64,000 nucleotides of DNA from Megaustenia siamemsis (taxonomy: Eukaryota > Mollusca > Gastropoda > Stylommatophora > Ariophantidae), in NCBI GenBank assembly GCA_032433765.1, contig JAVIAB010000159.1:55842333-55906332 (forward strand), read 5' to 3'. Numbering within the stretch: position 1 is the first letter of the stretch; every line of letters starts with the position of its first letter. The position numbers and the translations under genes are program-made. This document shows, in pieces, positions 47,864 through 57,461 of the stretch. The notes below the pieces were generated by a model. The model saw only the letters and a list, made by a program, of their open reading frames with translations. It was not told the origin of the DNA and did no database searches.

Positions 47864-49902
47864 GGTATAGATCCTTTTCAATGTTTAACTATAGTACAAT
47901 TATGTACTCAAATTAATAAAACATTTATGTTAAAAGAAAAAACAATAGGTATTCATAAAACTTCTAAATATGAAGATAATCAATCTTATAAAGCAATTCA
48001 ATGGTTAGAATCTTTTAATAAAAATATACAACATGCTAAAAGAGGTGGTGAAAAAGAGATTTATCCAAATGGAATAACTGGTAAAAAATATAAATTTGAT
48101 GGTTATTATTATGATAGAAAAACTAAAACTAAATATATTTATGAATTTTATGGTTGTTATTTCCATGGTTGTCCAAAATGTCGCGATCCTGAAGAAATAT
48201 GTAAAAGAAAAAGAAATAAAACTATGAAAGTATTATTTAATGAAACAATGAATAGAGAAAAAGATATTGCAGAATATTACGCAGATAGAGAAGAAAAAAT
48301 TAAATTAATTACAATTTGGGAACATGAATTTGATCAGGCTAATGCAAAAAAGAAATATCCTCCTATAGATGAACATTTAACACCTATAAATAAAAGAGAT
48401 GCATTTTATGGTGGTAGAACAGAAACTTTTCATTTATATAATAACACTGAAAATTTAAATGGTAAATATAATGATGTTGTATCATTATATCCAACTGTTA
48501 ATAAATATGGTGAATATCCTATTGGACATCCTAAAACTCTTATAAATGTTTCAGTTAGTGAATATATAAAGCGTATTAATACGGAGGAAAAATATTTTGG
48601 AATTATGAAATGTAAAATAATACCACCTAGAAAATTATTAATTCCTGTTTTACCTCATAAACAAAAAACAAAAGATGCACATAAATTATTATTTGGATTA
48701 TGTAAAACATGTATGGAAAGAATAAATATTGATTGTAAACATGTAAGTAATATAAAAAATAAATATGATAAAATTCATGCAATGAAAAGATGTCAATTTT
48801 GTAAAGATTTTAGAAATAAAGAATGTAATCATTCTGAAGAAGAAAGAACTATTATTGGAACTTGGGCTACAATTGAAATTGATAAAGCAATAGAAAAAAG
48901 GATATAAATTAATACAAATATATGAATTAGAACATTTTGAAAAAAGAATGAAAGGACTATTTAAAGAATATGTTGATCTATTCATGAAATATAAATTAGA
49001 AGCATCGGGTTGTAAGTGTAATAATTTATGTAAACCAGGTTGTAAAAATGATAACGAGTGTGAAGCCAAAATAAAATATGTAGCAGATAATATTGCTTAT
49101 AATTTAGATATTGATAAAGTAGAATATAATGCAGGATTGAGACTGATAGCAAAAATATGTCTGAATTCTTTATGGGGGCATTATGGAATGAAAGATAATT
49201 ATACGCAAACAGAATATACTTATAATGCTGATCAGTTAACTAAAATTATTTATAATGATAAATATAAAGATGTTTCTACAATGATATTAGATGAAGATAC
49301 AGTTTTAGTAGAATATAAAACTAAAGAACATTATTTAAAACCAAATAAAAATGTAAATATTTATATAGCTTTATATACTACAGCACATGCAAGATTAAGA
49401 TTATATGAATTATTAGATACTTTACAAGAAAGAGTAATGTATTGTGACACTGATTCAGTAATTTTTCATGATGACGGATCAGAAGCTTGTAAAAAAGTAA
49501 AATCAATGATTGGAACAGGATTAGGACAATTAACAGATGAAATTTCTGATAAACATAAATCTGAATATATTAAAACATTTGTTTCATTAGGCCCTAAAGA
49601 TTATAGTATTAAATTAGATACTGGAAAAATAGTAGGAACATGTAAAGGTTTTAGAATAAAAAATGAAGCAGAAGAAAAAATTACAATTGATAAAAAAATA
49701 AAATTGATTACTGATGATAAAGAAAAACATGAGCTAATTAAATACAGTATAATTAAAGGTAATAAAAAAGATAGAAATTTAGAAAGTAAAGATCAAATTA
49801 AAATGTATGATTATGAATTTGATAAAAGAATGATAAAATATGAAAATGAAAATTTAATTACTAGTTTAGCATATGGATACTAATATATTTATTTTATTTT
49901 TC

Positions 49903-50208
49903 TTAACATTTTAAATTCTTCATCATCATCATCATCATCATCATCTTTATATTCATAAAAATATAATCTCTTATTTTATGACCATTTATAATATGATTCC
50001 ATTTTTCATCACCTTCATATTTATTTAATATTTCTTGTTGTTCATCAGTAGCTAAACATTCCCCTTTATATCTTAAATTATCTATTTGCATTTGAGATAA
50101 TAACACTTTACCTAAAATAACTTTAGCATTTTCATCTTTATAAGGATTAATAATTTTATCACAGAATAAATCTGCTTCTTCTTTATTTGTTATTTCTTTT
50201 TCAGTCAT
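49903..50208 (-). CDS. Polinton small acidic protein of unknown function
   Basis: 101 codons, convergent with the polymerase gene and 19 bases from its end. No family recognised. The body is hydrophilic and Glu/Lys-rich. Near the C-terminus an (ATG/GAT)n microsatellite (49920-49943) is read as Met8. In the next frame it would be Asp8 followed by EEFK and a stop after about nine more codons. An indel in the T run at about 49954-49958 may have switched an acidic tail to the Met run. Expression as annotated is uncertain. Confidence 0.5.
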   Translation of the reverse strand: MTEKEITNKEEADLFCDKIINPYKDENAKVILGKVLLSQMQIDNLRYKGECLATDEQQEILNKYEGDEKWNHIINGHKIRDYIFMNIKMMMMMMMMKNLKC

Positions 50209-50224
50209 TTTTTTATATATTTTT

Positions 50225-50616
50225 TTATTTATAATTTATTTCTAACAAAAACTGTAGACATAAATGACCACAAATTACTGTATTAAAAGGTTGTATTTGA
50301 TCATTATAATATTGTATATCACCTGGTTTTTCACGAAGATAATCAATTAATTCTAATGGTGGTTGAATTCCAAAACTATCAAAATATATTTTTTTATTAT
50401 TATCTTTATACCAAGCAGTCCAATGAGTACCTTTTTTTCATCAGTTAAATCATCATCTAAATTGATAATACCACATTCTTTCTTTCTAGATTTTTTAGGT
50501 AATTCACTTCTAATAAATACACCTCTAAAATTTGGTATTTTTAATTTTTTAACAGCATCTAGTAATTGATAATTTGAAAGAGGTTCATTAGGTAATTTTA
50601 TTGATTTTTTTCTCAT
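50225..50616 (-). pseudogene. Polinton adenain-like cysteine protease, frameshifted
   Basis: Maturation protease of the adenovirus/Ulp1 type. The first part (to about 50437) is open, with SNYQLLDAVKKLKIPNFRGV. After one frameshift in a T run at about 50433-50439 the second part carries THWTAWYK (His), YFDSFG (acidic partner) and VICGHLCLQF (catalytic Cys) up to the TAA at 50225-50227. Triad order and length (about 130 residues) fit the Polinton protease family, which is shorter than adenain itself. It lies between a small acidic gene and the divergently oriented PLA2 gene, sharing an 80-bp intergenic region with it. Confidence 0.88.
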
Positions 50617-50628
50617 TTCCTATTTCTA

Positions 50629-50677
50629 CTTCGTTGCTCTCGGCAGGACTTCGTCCGTTATCAGAACTTTGTTCTAT
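50629..50677. repeat. GC-rich hairpin pair in divergent promoter region
   Basis: Two triloop hairpins, 'ggacttcgtcc' (50646-50656) and 'agaactttgttct' (50662-50674), preceded by 'ttgctctcggca', the reverse complement form of the repeat in the polymerase gene. It is located between the divergent protease and PLA2 genes. Confidence 0.65.
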
Positions 50678-50861
50678 CATTTTAAATCATTATAAAATGA
50701 CGGAAATAGACGAAAAGTCGCCGAAGCTCTATTGTGTAAAATGTAGAAAGAAAACAAATACTTTAGATTTAATACAAACTAAAACTAAAAATAATAGAAA
50801 CATGTTAAAAGGAAAATGTGTTATTTGTGGAACTGTAAAAAATAAATTTATTAGTTCAGTT

Positions 50862-50934
50862 CTATTCTATTGACCTTTCGAGCCGTAACCGGCCCATAGG
50901 GCGTAGACCAAGATACACCTTCACCTATATGAAT
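50862..50934 (-). mobile_element. 73-bp LINE 3'-end insertion
   Basis: Matches the 3' UTR of the LINE at 61003-62158 ('ccgtaaccggcccatagggc'), with an 'aatag' repeat at its 3' end. It is flanked by ttagttcagtt at 50851-50861 and 50935-50945, an 11-bp target-site duplication. Confidence 0.9.
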
Positions 50935-51049
50935 TTAGTTCAGTTAGGGGAGGTAATCTTAATAGTATAATTAATAAACTACCAATTGAATTACATTTAC
51001 CAGGTCATAATTTTACTGGACCAGGAACTAATTTAAAGAAAAGATTTTT

Positions 51050-52388
51050 ATCAAATCTCGCCATCTGTCTCTGTTCTGTGCAAGCAGTTCTATCTCATTG
51101 AGGGAGCCGATTCCTGCTGCTCTTGCCTCTCTCATCAATGTTCTTCTCAGTGTCTCCCTGGGTCTTCCTCTTTTTCTTTTACCTGTTGTTTCCCATATGA
51201 GGGCTTGCTTTGCTATTCGATTATTATCTCTTCTCATCACATGTCCAACGTATGACCATCGTCTTTTCTTTATTACTGAAGATATTAGTGGTTGATTGGC
51301 GATTTCTCTAATTTCCTCGTTTGTTTTGAATTCGTTCCATTCTATACCAAGTATTTCCTTAGACATTTATTTTCGAATGCGTTCAACTTTGTTTCTATAT
51401 CTCTTGTTGTTTTCCAGCTTTCACACGCATACGTAAGGGTTGATAGTACATTTGATTTGAATAGCCTAAGTTTTGTGTTTGTGCTAATGAGTTTTGATTT
51501 CCACAACTTTTCAAGGCTTCTGAAAGACATTGCTGCTTTAGCCAGTCTGATTCTAATTTCTTTGCTCGTATCCCCTTCTCGATCAATGTGACTTCCAAGA
51601 TAGATGAAGTGATCGATCTCTTCTACTGGTTTGTTTTCCATGTATATTTTGTCACTTGTTGGAATTAAACTTTTCATGACTTTAGTCTTTTCATGATTGA
51701 CCTCAAGCCCAATTTTGCTGGCTATTGATGATAGTTCATTTGTGTTTTCCTGCATCGTTTTTATCTGATTGCTGATGAGAACTATGTCATCAGCAAAGTC
51801 CAGGTCCTCCAAATGGTCTCCTTGTATCCATTCGATGCCTTTATTACCAGTGCAGCATTTCTTCATTATGAAGTCCATAACAATTCCAAATAACAAGGGC
51901 GATAAAATACATCCTTGTTTAACCCCAGTTTGGGAAACATTCGCTCAGCCCTTCCTCTGTTCGAACTGCACATGTGTAACCATCATACATGTCTTTGATA
52001 ATATTTATGATTTTTGATGGTAAGCCATATTGCTTCAGAATTTTCCACAAAGAATCTCTATGAATACTATCAAATGCTTTTTTGAAGTCGATGAAGTTAA
52101 GTACAAAAGGTTTTTGCTTTTCAATGTGTTCCTCCAATATAAGTCGTAGAGTGAAAATGTGGTCAAGACAGCTTCTCCCTTTTCTAAACCCAGCCTGTTC
52201 TTCACGCATTACTGTATCTATTGAATCCTTTATTCTATTTAGGATGATTTTACAGAATAATTTTGAGGCAACTGACAAAAGTGTCACGCCTCTCCAATTG
52301 TTACAATCTCTAAGATTGCCCTTTTTTGGGATCTTAACAATGATTCCTTTTTTCCATTTATGAGGCGTCTTCTCTGTTTTCCAAATGA
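51050..52388 (-). mobile_element. LINE (RTE-like) insertion, 3' UTR missing
   Basis: Nearly identical in sequence to the copy at 61003-62158 but longer at the 5' end: the minus strand encodes FRKGRSCLDHIFTL and FIDFKKAFDSIHRDSLW, then, after a 5-bp deletion at about 51930, GCILSPLLFGIV, LDFADDIVLIS and the C-terminal RRWSYVGHVMRRDNN segment. It ends at the coding terminus RDLIK and runs straight into PLA2 sequence without its 3' UTR. The missing 3' UTR type is found 115 bp away at 50862-50934 in the same orientation. Confidence 0.9.
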
Positions 52389-52615
52389 TGTTGAATCCTG
52401 ATTTTACACCTAAAGAATGGAGTAAACCAATTAATAGAGTTGATGAAGCTTCAATGAACCATGATATTTGTTATTTGCAAAATGAAGATAGAAAAACTAG
52501 AAATGAAGTTTGTGATAAAAAGATGTTACAAGATTTAAATATTTTAAATCCTACTATAAGAGAGAGAATTGAAAAAGGAATTGTTGATAATATTATAAAA
52601 ACTAAAATTGCATTA

Positions 52616-52639
52616 GGGCTGGGCATAGCCCGCACTCCG
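52616..52639. repeat. GC-rich triloop hairpin inside PLA2 gene
   Basis: 'gggcatagccc' (52621-52631) forms a 4-bp GC stem with an ATA loop, followed by 'gcactccg'. It lies in frame in an otherwise AT-rich coding segment. Confidence 0.55.
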
Positions 52640-52692
52640 TATATGGGAAATTTTCAAAAAACAGCCTCAGGAAGGAAATCAAAAATAAAAGT

Positions 52693-53514
52693 ATGAAATT
52701 TACTAATGAATTAGCTGATGAATTACATAAACCTATTATTTCTAAATTTAAAAAGAGAAGAGTCTATGTTAATAGTATACATGAAACATGGGCAGCAGAT
52801 TTAGTAGATATGTCATCATATTCTAAAGAAAATAAAGGATATAAATATTTATTAACAGTTATAGATGTTTTCAGTAAATATGGATGGATGATTCCTTTAA
52901 AAAATAAAAGTGGTGAAAATGTTGTTGAAGCATTTAAACACATATTTAAAGAAGGAAGGAAACCTTTATTTTTATGGGTAGATAAAAGTAAAAAAATTTA
53001 TAATAAGTCTGTTAAAGATCTTTTAAAAATTAAAGATATTGAAATGTATTCAACAGGAAATGAAGAAAAAAGTTGTGTTGTTGAAAGATGGAATGGTACA
53101 ATGAAACAAAAGATGTTCAAATATTTTACTGCTAATAATACCACCAAATATTATAATGTTTTAGATGAACTAGTTAATATTTATAATAATACTAAACATT
53201 CTTCAATAAAAATGACTCCTATTGAGGGTAGTAAAAAAGAAAATGAAAAAATAGTTTATAATATTTTATACGGCGAAGAAGAAGAAAGAATATTTAAACC
53301 TAAGTTCAAAATTGGTGATAGAGTTAAAATAACAAAAAAGAAAAAGTTTTGTGAAAAAGGATATACACCTAAATGGACAACAGAAATATTTGTTATTAGT
53401 GAAATTAAATATACAGATCCCATTACTTATAAAATTAAAGATTTAAATAACGAAGAAATTATAGGTTCATTTTATGAAAAAGAATTACAGAAGACTAAAT
53501 TTTATTTTTTTTAA
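52693..53514 (+). CDS. Polinton retroviral-type integrase
   Basis: 273 codons, open, overlapping the last bases of the PLA2 frame (ATGA-type overlap). The DDE core has WAADLVDMSSYSKENKGYKY (first Asp), PLFLWVDKSKKIYNK (second Asp) and CVVERWNGTMKQKM (Glu). The spacing from second Asp to Glu is near 36, as in retroviral and Polinton integrases. A C-terminal SH3/chromo-like segment (FKIGDRVKITKKKKFCEKGY, then WTTEIFVISEI) follows. An N-terminal His/Cys zinc domain is not visible, and the protein starts shorter than many family members, so an N-terminal part may be lost. It inserts element DNA into the host genome. Confidence 0.9.
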   Translation: MKFTNELADELHKPIISKFKKRRVYVNSIHETWAADLVDMSSYSKENKGYKYLLTVIDVFSKYGWMIPLKNKSGENVVEAFKHIFKEGRKPLFLWVDKSKKIYNKSVKDLLKIKDIEMYSTGNEEKSCVVERWNGTMKQKMFKYFTANNTTKYYNVLDELVNIYNNTKHSSIKMTPIEGSKKENEKIVYNILYGEEEERIFKPKFKIGDRVKITKKKKFCEKGYTPKWTTEIFVISEIKYTDPITYKIKDLNNEEIIGSFYEKELQKTKFYFF

Positions 53515-54116
53515 ATGGAAGAGAAATCGGGCGAAGCCCTAGGACTTACAGCCCGATTTAGTGAGTTTATAAATACAATAAAAAATTAGATTTCTACAGA
53601 TAAACTAGATACATTTATGAAATGTGTTACGGAGTTTACTTTAAAGTTTAAAATAGAAAATAATTTGAATATTGAAAAATCTAACACTATCGCTTGCGCC
53701 CCGAAAAAGTAAAAGAAAGTTCTAATAGATTTAGAAAAAAGATTAAATGAAATAATTAATGTAGAAAAAATTACTTTTAAATTTAATGAAGAAAGTTCGG
53801 ATGATGAAATTATTGAAACATGTCATAAAATATTAAATTATTTAGATGATCTTGAAAAAAGAAATAAAGGTTATTATTATAATCTCGGATATTTATTAAG
53901 TATTCTTAAAAGTAGATATAAAAGTGAGAAAGAATTTCTGCCTTTTACTAAAGAAAAATTTAATAGAAGTAAAACAACTATTAATATTTATATAAGATTT
54001 TACAATATTTGTAATGATTTTTCTATATTAATAAACTGTAATTTATCATACAGAGAAATTATAAAAAATGTAACTGAAATAAAAGACATTCTTGAACACC
54101 GCGGTGACCAAATTTA
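53515..54116 (+). pseudogene. Polinton hypothetical protein, two stops
   Basis: Starts ATG 53515 directly after the integrase stop. In the same register it is broken by TAG at 53587-53589 and TAA at about 53709 but otherwise reads through to TAA at about 54114. It is Lys/Asn/Ile-rich, helical, with GYYYNLGYLLSILKSRYKSE and NRSKTTINIYIRFYNIC near the end. I recognise no family. The early part includes a GC-rich hairpin insertion. Confidence 0.55.
53527..53555. repeat. GC-rich triloop hairpin
   Basis: 'gggcgaagccc' (53529-53539), stem GGGC/GCCC with loop GAA, nested in a larger 'atcgggc ... gcccgat' palindrome. A second small one ('cgcttgcg') lies at about 53691. Confidence 0.65.
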
Positions 54117-54177
54117 ATTTTTTAAAATGTCCTTTATTGAATAGATAAAAAATTATACTTCACCAGTAAATGAAAAT

Positions 54178-54612
54178 ATGAGAACACTAGGTAACTTTTA
54201 TAAAATGGCAATGATAGATAAAGCTATGAGTTTAAAAACCGAAAATCCTAAAATGACTAAAAAGGAAATAGCTAAAAATTTAGATGTATCTGAAAGAACT
54301 TTACAAAGATATTCTAATGATATAAATGAAACAATGTTTCGAAAGAAAAAAGTAAAAACTATTTTTAATCCCCAAAAATGTGAATATTGTGATTTATTGC
54401 AAAAAATAAATCTGGAGTAAAAGCTCATGAAAGATCAAAACATCTAGAGGAAATCACCAATAAAAAATGTGTAGATAAAGAGACAACGAAGATACAAATA
54501 CAGACAAAATCAGACAGGTCTAAAAAGAAAGAAAAAGTTGGATATGGTACAGAATTTGATGTTGATAAAGCAATAGACGATGCATTTTTTTTGCAATTTT
54601 TATTCTCGTAAA
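54178..54612 (+). pseudogene. Polinton helix-turn-helix and zinc-motif protein, frameshifted
   Basis: The N-terminal part has TKKEIAKNLDVSERTLQRYS, a clear helix-turn-helix of the homeodomain-like type, then CEYCDLL. After a frameshift at about 54405 the other frame continues with a matching His pair (HERSKHLEE), so the original protein probably had a C2H2-like finger. It continues to a stop near 54610. Likely a DNA-binding regulator of the element (inference). Confidence 0.65.
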
Positions 54613-54990
54613 ATGTCAGAAATAAAATCACTTGTTAAAAAAAATAAAAGTAACGAAATTAAAGAACAAATAAAAGAAATTGATGAACAAAATTATAAAA
54701 CAAAAGACTATTTATTAAAACAACATATTGTAAAAAATACAATTAATGAAGAAGTATTAAAAATAGTTGGTGAACAGATGATTGAGTATGAAGAAGAATT
54801 AGAAGAAAAACAATGTTTAATTAATGAATATGAAACCATAATTGGTGATGATAAATTAAATAATGAAATAATTCAAAAATCAAATAAAAAATATATTGAT
54901 CAAATTGATGCTAGTAAAGTTACTTACAAAGATAGAGTTGGTAAAAGATTATTAAATAAACTAAATAACAAAATAAAAGAATTAGAATAA
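54613..54990 (+). CDS. Polinton coiled-coil protein of unknown function
   Basis: 125 codons from the second Met, chosen over a Met at 54580 because that one lies in the tail of the previous gene. It is highly charged, with heptad-like EEVLKIVGEQMIEYEEELEE suggesting a coiled coil. No recognised family. It is the last + strand gene and converges on the - strand block. Confidence 0.55.
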   Translation: MSEIKSLVKKNKSNEIKEQIKEIDEQNYKTKDYLLKQHIVKNTINEEVLKIVGEQMIEYEEELEEKQCLINEYETIIGDDKLNNEIIQKSNKKYIDQIDASKVTYKDRVGKRLLNKLNNKIKELE

Positions 54991-55106
54991 TTGAAATAAA
55001 TATTGCTAGTATATATTTATAAATATGTATTTTATATTCATATTTTAAGATTAAATGATTAATTTTTTTATCTTTTTTTTCATATATTTGTAGTGTCTCC
55101 ATTTTC
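54991..55106. terminator. Convergent intergenic region between + and - gene blocks
   Basis: 116 bases of T-rich sequence between convergent genes. No strong hairpin. Polyadenylation hexamer variants ('attaaa') are present, but so AT-rich a region makes them uninformative. Confidence 0.3.
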
Positions 55107-55349
55107 TTAAATTCTTTTTAAACCATTTCCTCTAGATAATAAACTGTCAATTCTCCTGCCTCTTTCAACCTTCTTAGGATCTTCAAAGATTTTATTAATA
55201 ACTTTTTCACTTGCTTTATTTCCTAAATCGGTTAATGCTTTTTTAGTTACATTTGTAGCTATTTCTTTTGCGGTATTACTAGTAACAGCAGAGAGTAAAC
55301 TATCAAAAAAACCTGCTCCTTTATAAGATTTATTTTTAATTATCAACAT
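55107..55349 (-). CDS. Polinton small virion-like protein
   Basis: 80 codons. After a short basic start it has GAGFFDSLLSAVTS, an amphipathic/hydrophobic stretch, then a Lys/Arg-rich C-terminus (KKVERGRRIDSLLSRG). The glycine-rich 'KGAG|FF' near the start looks like a protease-processing type site of small adenovirus-like core proteins, though this is an inference. It is only about 10 bases from the next gene in the - strand block. Confidence 0.5.
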   Translation of the reverse strand: MLIIKNKSYKGAGFFDSLLSAVTSNTAKEIATNVTKKALTDLGNKASEKVINKIFEDPKKVERGRRIDSLLSRGNGLKRI

Positions 55350-55359
55350 TTTTAAATAA

Positions 55360-56193
55360 TTAATTTTGAGCTTGTTCTAACATTTGTTGATATTTCTCTT
55401 CAGTTAATTCTTTTTGATTGTAAAGTTTATTTACTATTTGAACCATTTCCTCATTTACACCTGTATTTCCTAATTCTTTACTAGCTAGTAAAATCTCATA
55501 TCTATCTATTAATTTATCTGGAGACATTTCAACAATAGAAAGGGGTCTATTTTCCCATATTGGTTTTACAATTTTAGTCCATTTATCGCTTCTGTTAGCC
55601 TTTGATCTATTTTTACTGGGATCGTTATTTACATAAATATCATTAGTAGAGTATAATATATTAGAATAATTTTTGTAATCTTGATCATCAAAATTTGTTG
55701 GTTTTGTCTTAGTTATTAATTCCCAGAGACCCGGAGTTCCTTTATATTTTATATCATCTACTATAATATCATTATCATTAATTTTTACTTCTTTATTTCC
55801 AATATAAAACTTATTATTTATGGAATATAAACCAAATGTTGTATCACCTCCTGTTTTACTTCCATATGTTTTTAAATATTTTTGAGCTATATCACCATAA
55901 GTAGTTAGAGTCTGTGTTGGTAAATCTATAGCTGAAAGTTGTGGAACACGTTCTAATTGTTTAGGCATTTCAGATATTACCTTTTGTGTTTCTGCAAAAC
56001 CTTTTTCTGTTGTATCTACTACTTTTTGTTGACTTTCAATTATTGGAGAAAATACTTTTGAAAATTCTCTTTTCATTTCAATATCACCAAGTCTTTCACT
56101 AAGATTATTTTACTGAATATTTCTTTGTGTTTTTAGAAATTCATTAATTAATTGATCTTTTTTAAATGGGTCTAGTATTTGTAAGAAAGACAT
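55360..56193 (-). pseudogene. Polinton conserved hypothetical protein, early stop
   Basis: Main open part 55360-56076 (238 codons). The natural start is probably ATG 56191-56193 (MSFLQILDPFKKDQ), with an in-frame TAA at about 56113-56115. The middle contains FGLYSINNKFYIGNKEVKI and then YKGTPGLWELITKTKP, a pattern I associate with a family common in Polinton-type elements (I believe Pfam DUF8207, from memory). The N-terminal third is helical, the C-terminal third charged. Function unknown. Confidence 0.6.
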
Positions 56194-56287
56194 TTTTATT
56201 AAATAAATTTTACAGTTAAATTAAATTTTAATTTGATTTCTATTTTTTTGATTCGTCTAAAAAACTTTTCATTTTTTTAAGAATTTC

Positions 56288-56863
56288 TTATTTTTCATGT
56301 TTTAATAAATTTTCATATTCATTAGGATGCTGTGATTTCTCTAGTATTTTTGTGTGTTTTCTAATTTCTTCTTTCATTTCTCTAAATTTATTTTCTTCTT
56401 CTAAAATAAGTTTAAATTCTTCTTCTGATAATCTTCCATCTTCGAGTGCTTTAGAAATATGATTGTGTATTGTATTTAATTTTGCTTTAGATAAGATTAA
56501 AATCTTTTGATGTTTATCAGCTTTATGCTGTAATTTTTTATTTACATATTTTGCAATAATACTTAATAATCCTGTTCCAATTGAAACTCCTTGCATTACT
56601 ATAACAATTGGTGCTGCAACTACTGTAGATAATAAAACTAATCCTGATGCACCAACAGCAATTGATGCGGTTGTTAAAACACCATCAGTTCCATTAATTA
56701 TATTCAATAATCTTGAATATTTTTTCAAAGTTTTTCTTCTATCATCTTTACTTTTGTCAAAATAGTTTTGTATATCAAGAATCTTTTGAATTCTATAATT
56801 ATTAGCATCTATTTTTTCTGGTGCTGGTGCTGTTGGTAATTGTGGGTATAAATTTGTTTCCAT
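56288..56863 (-). CDS. Polinton membrane protein with YPxL and PTAP motifs
   Basis: 191 codons, open. The N-terminus reads METNLYPQLPTAPAPEK: it contains YPQL (fits the ALIX-binding YPxL motif) directly followed by PTAP (fits the TSG101-binding motif). A coiled region comes next, then two hydrophobic helices (about residues 62-83, TTASIAVGASGLVLLSTVVA, and 84-103, APIVIVMQGVSIGTGLLSII), then a charged coiled-coil C-terminus. The topology suggests a hairpin membrane protein with both ends on the same side. It is situated between core-like and hypothetical virion genes, 2 bases from the start-proximal neighbour's stop. A structural or egress role is an inference. Confidence 0.7.
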   Translation of the reverse strand: METNLYPQLPTAPAPEKIDANNYRIQKILDIQNYFDKSKDDRRKTLKKYSRLLNIINGTDGVLTTASIAVGASGLVLLSTVVAAPIVIVMQGVSIGTGLLSIIAKYVNKKLQHKADKHQKILILSKAKLNTIHNHISKALEDGRLSEEEFKLILEEENKFREMKEEIRKHTKILEKSQHPNEYENLLKHEK

Positions 56864-56865
56864 TT

Positions 56866-57445
56866 TTATAGGATTAAATTAAGAAGTGGAATATTTTTAA
56901 CTAAATCACTTAGAATTCCACTACCATCATATATGTTACCTTCTCTTGATAAATATAATCCATCTCCATAAGAACGGAATCCACTACCTTTTACTTCTCC
57001 TAAATATAAACCTTTTCCATCAGATTCAATTTGACCAATATATCCACCTCTTTTTAAATATAATCCATTACCAATAAGTTTTTGAACACCACTAGAAGCT
57101 AAACCTGTTAATGCACCAATACCTAATGATTTTGCAATTGCAGGAACTGCTGTTTTTAATAATGGTAATGTCATACTTGCTAAAGCTCCTAAGAATCCAC
57201 CTTGTATTTTCATATTGTTTTTAATTTGTTTTGCACTTAAAGTTATATCAGCTCCTTTATTTTGTTGAAAAGCTTTATCTAATTTATTTATTTGTCTTTT
57301 TGTTAATGCTAAAACATAGCCTGCTTCCTTATCACCTATCTCTGTAATTCTTATAGTAACAGGTATTTTATTTTTTTATAGCATGTTGTATTTTTTCCTT
57401 TTGATTGTCAGAAATATTTAATTTGACTTCTTGATAAATAGCCAT
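56866..57445 (-). pseudogene. Polinton core-like protein (adenovirus pX-like), frameshifted
   Basis: The second part (56866-57213) starts with QGGFLGALASMTLPLL, the glycine-hydrophobic segment typical of the Polinton/adintovirus pX-like protein. It is followed by repeated GLYLKRGG, GLYLGEVKG and GLYLSREG units. The first part starts at ATG 57443-57445 (MAIYQEVKLNISDNQ). A frameshift in an A run at about 57370 separates it. The original gene was about 190 codons. Small, membrane-active or DNA-condensing virion role by analogy. Confidence 0.65.
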
Positions 57446-57461
57446 TTTCAGAGGGTTAAAT

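Larger units (their letters stand above)
45721..49883 (+). pseudogene. Polinton protein-primed DNA polymerase B, broken
   Basis: Replicative polymerase of the element. N-terminal region 45721-46728 has an unusual DTICLARAIVTALA segment, faintly like an OTU-type cysteine box, and a tandem 36-base duplication (KYF.NLNDSQ twice). It is followed by a Cys-rich zinc-binding stretch (46740-47050). The exonuclease domain shows YFDFEANQETG, HYGKGYDMQPIL and YCLLDVLILAKG. The polymerase domain shows DVVSLYPTVNKYGEYP (motif A), KICLNSLWGHYGMK (motif B) and YCDTDSVIF (motif C), so all catalytic residues are present. Breaks: TGA at 46726-46728 in frame, a frameshift in an A-rich run at about 47270-47310, and another at about 48895-48910. 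An alternative N-terminus begins at ATG 45696 in another frame and would need a fourth frameshift. Homopolymer sequencing error could explain some frameshifts but not the TGA. Confidence 0.93.
50697..52696 (+). pseudogene. Polinton PLA2 protein with N-terminal zinc-ribbon-like domain, split by two LINE pieces
   Basis: Three separated parts on the + strand share one reading register. 50697-50861 encodes a CxxC...CxxC ribbon, with LYCVKCRKKT and GKCVICGT, resembling DUF5679. 50946-51049 encodes INKLPIELHLPGHNFTGPG, the calcium-loop region of parvovirus-like phospholipase A2. 52389-52696 encodes VDEASMNHDICYLQ, with the catalytic His-Asp, then a C-terminal tail. Secreted-type PLA2 domains of this kind serve endosomal escape in parvoviruses, and related domains occur in adintoviruses. 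A 73-bp LINE tail with an 11-bp target duplication separates the first two parts, and a 1.34-kb LINE body separates the last two. The stop overlaps the integrase start. Dead gene. Confidence 0.85.

Noticed and set aside
48698..49069. 123-residue minus-strand frame opposite the polymerase
   Set aside because: Shadow of the polymerase gene in AT-rich DNA; no independent motifs.
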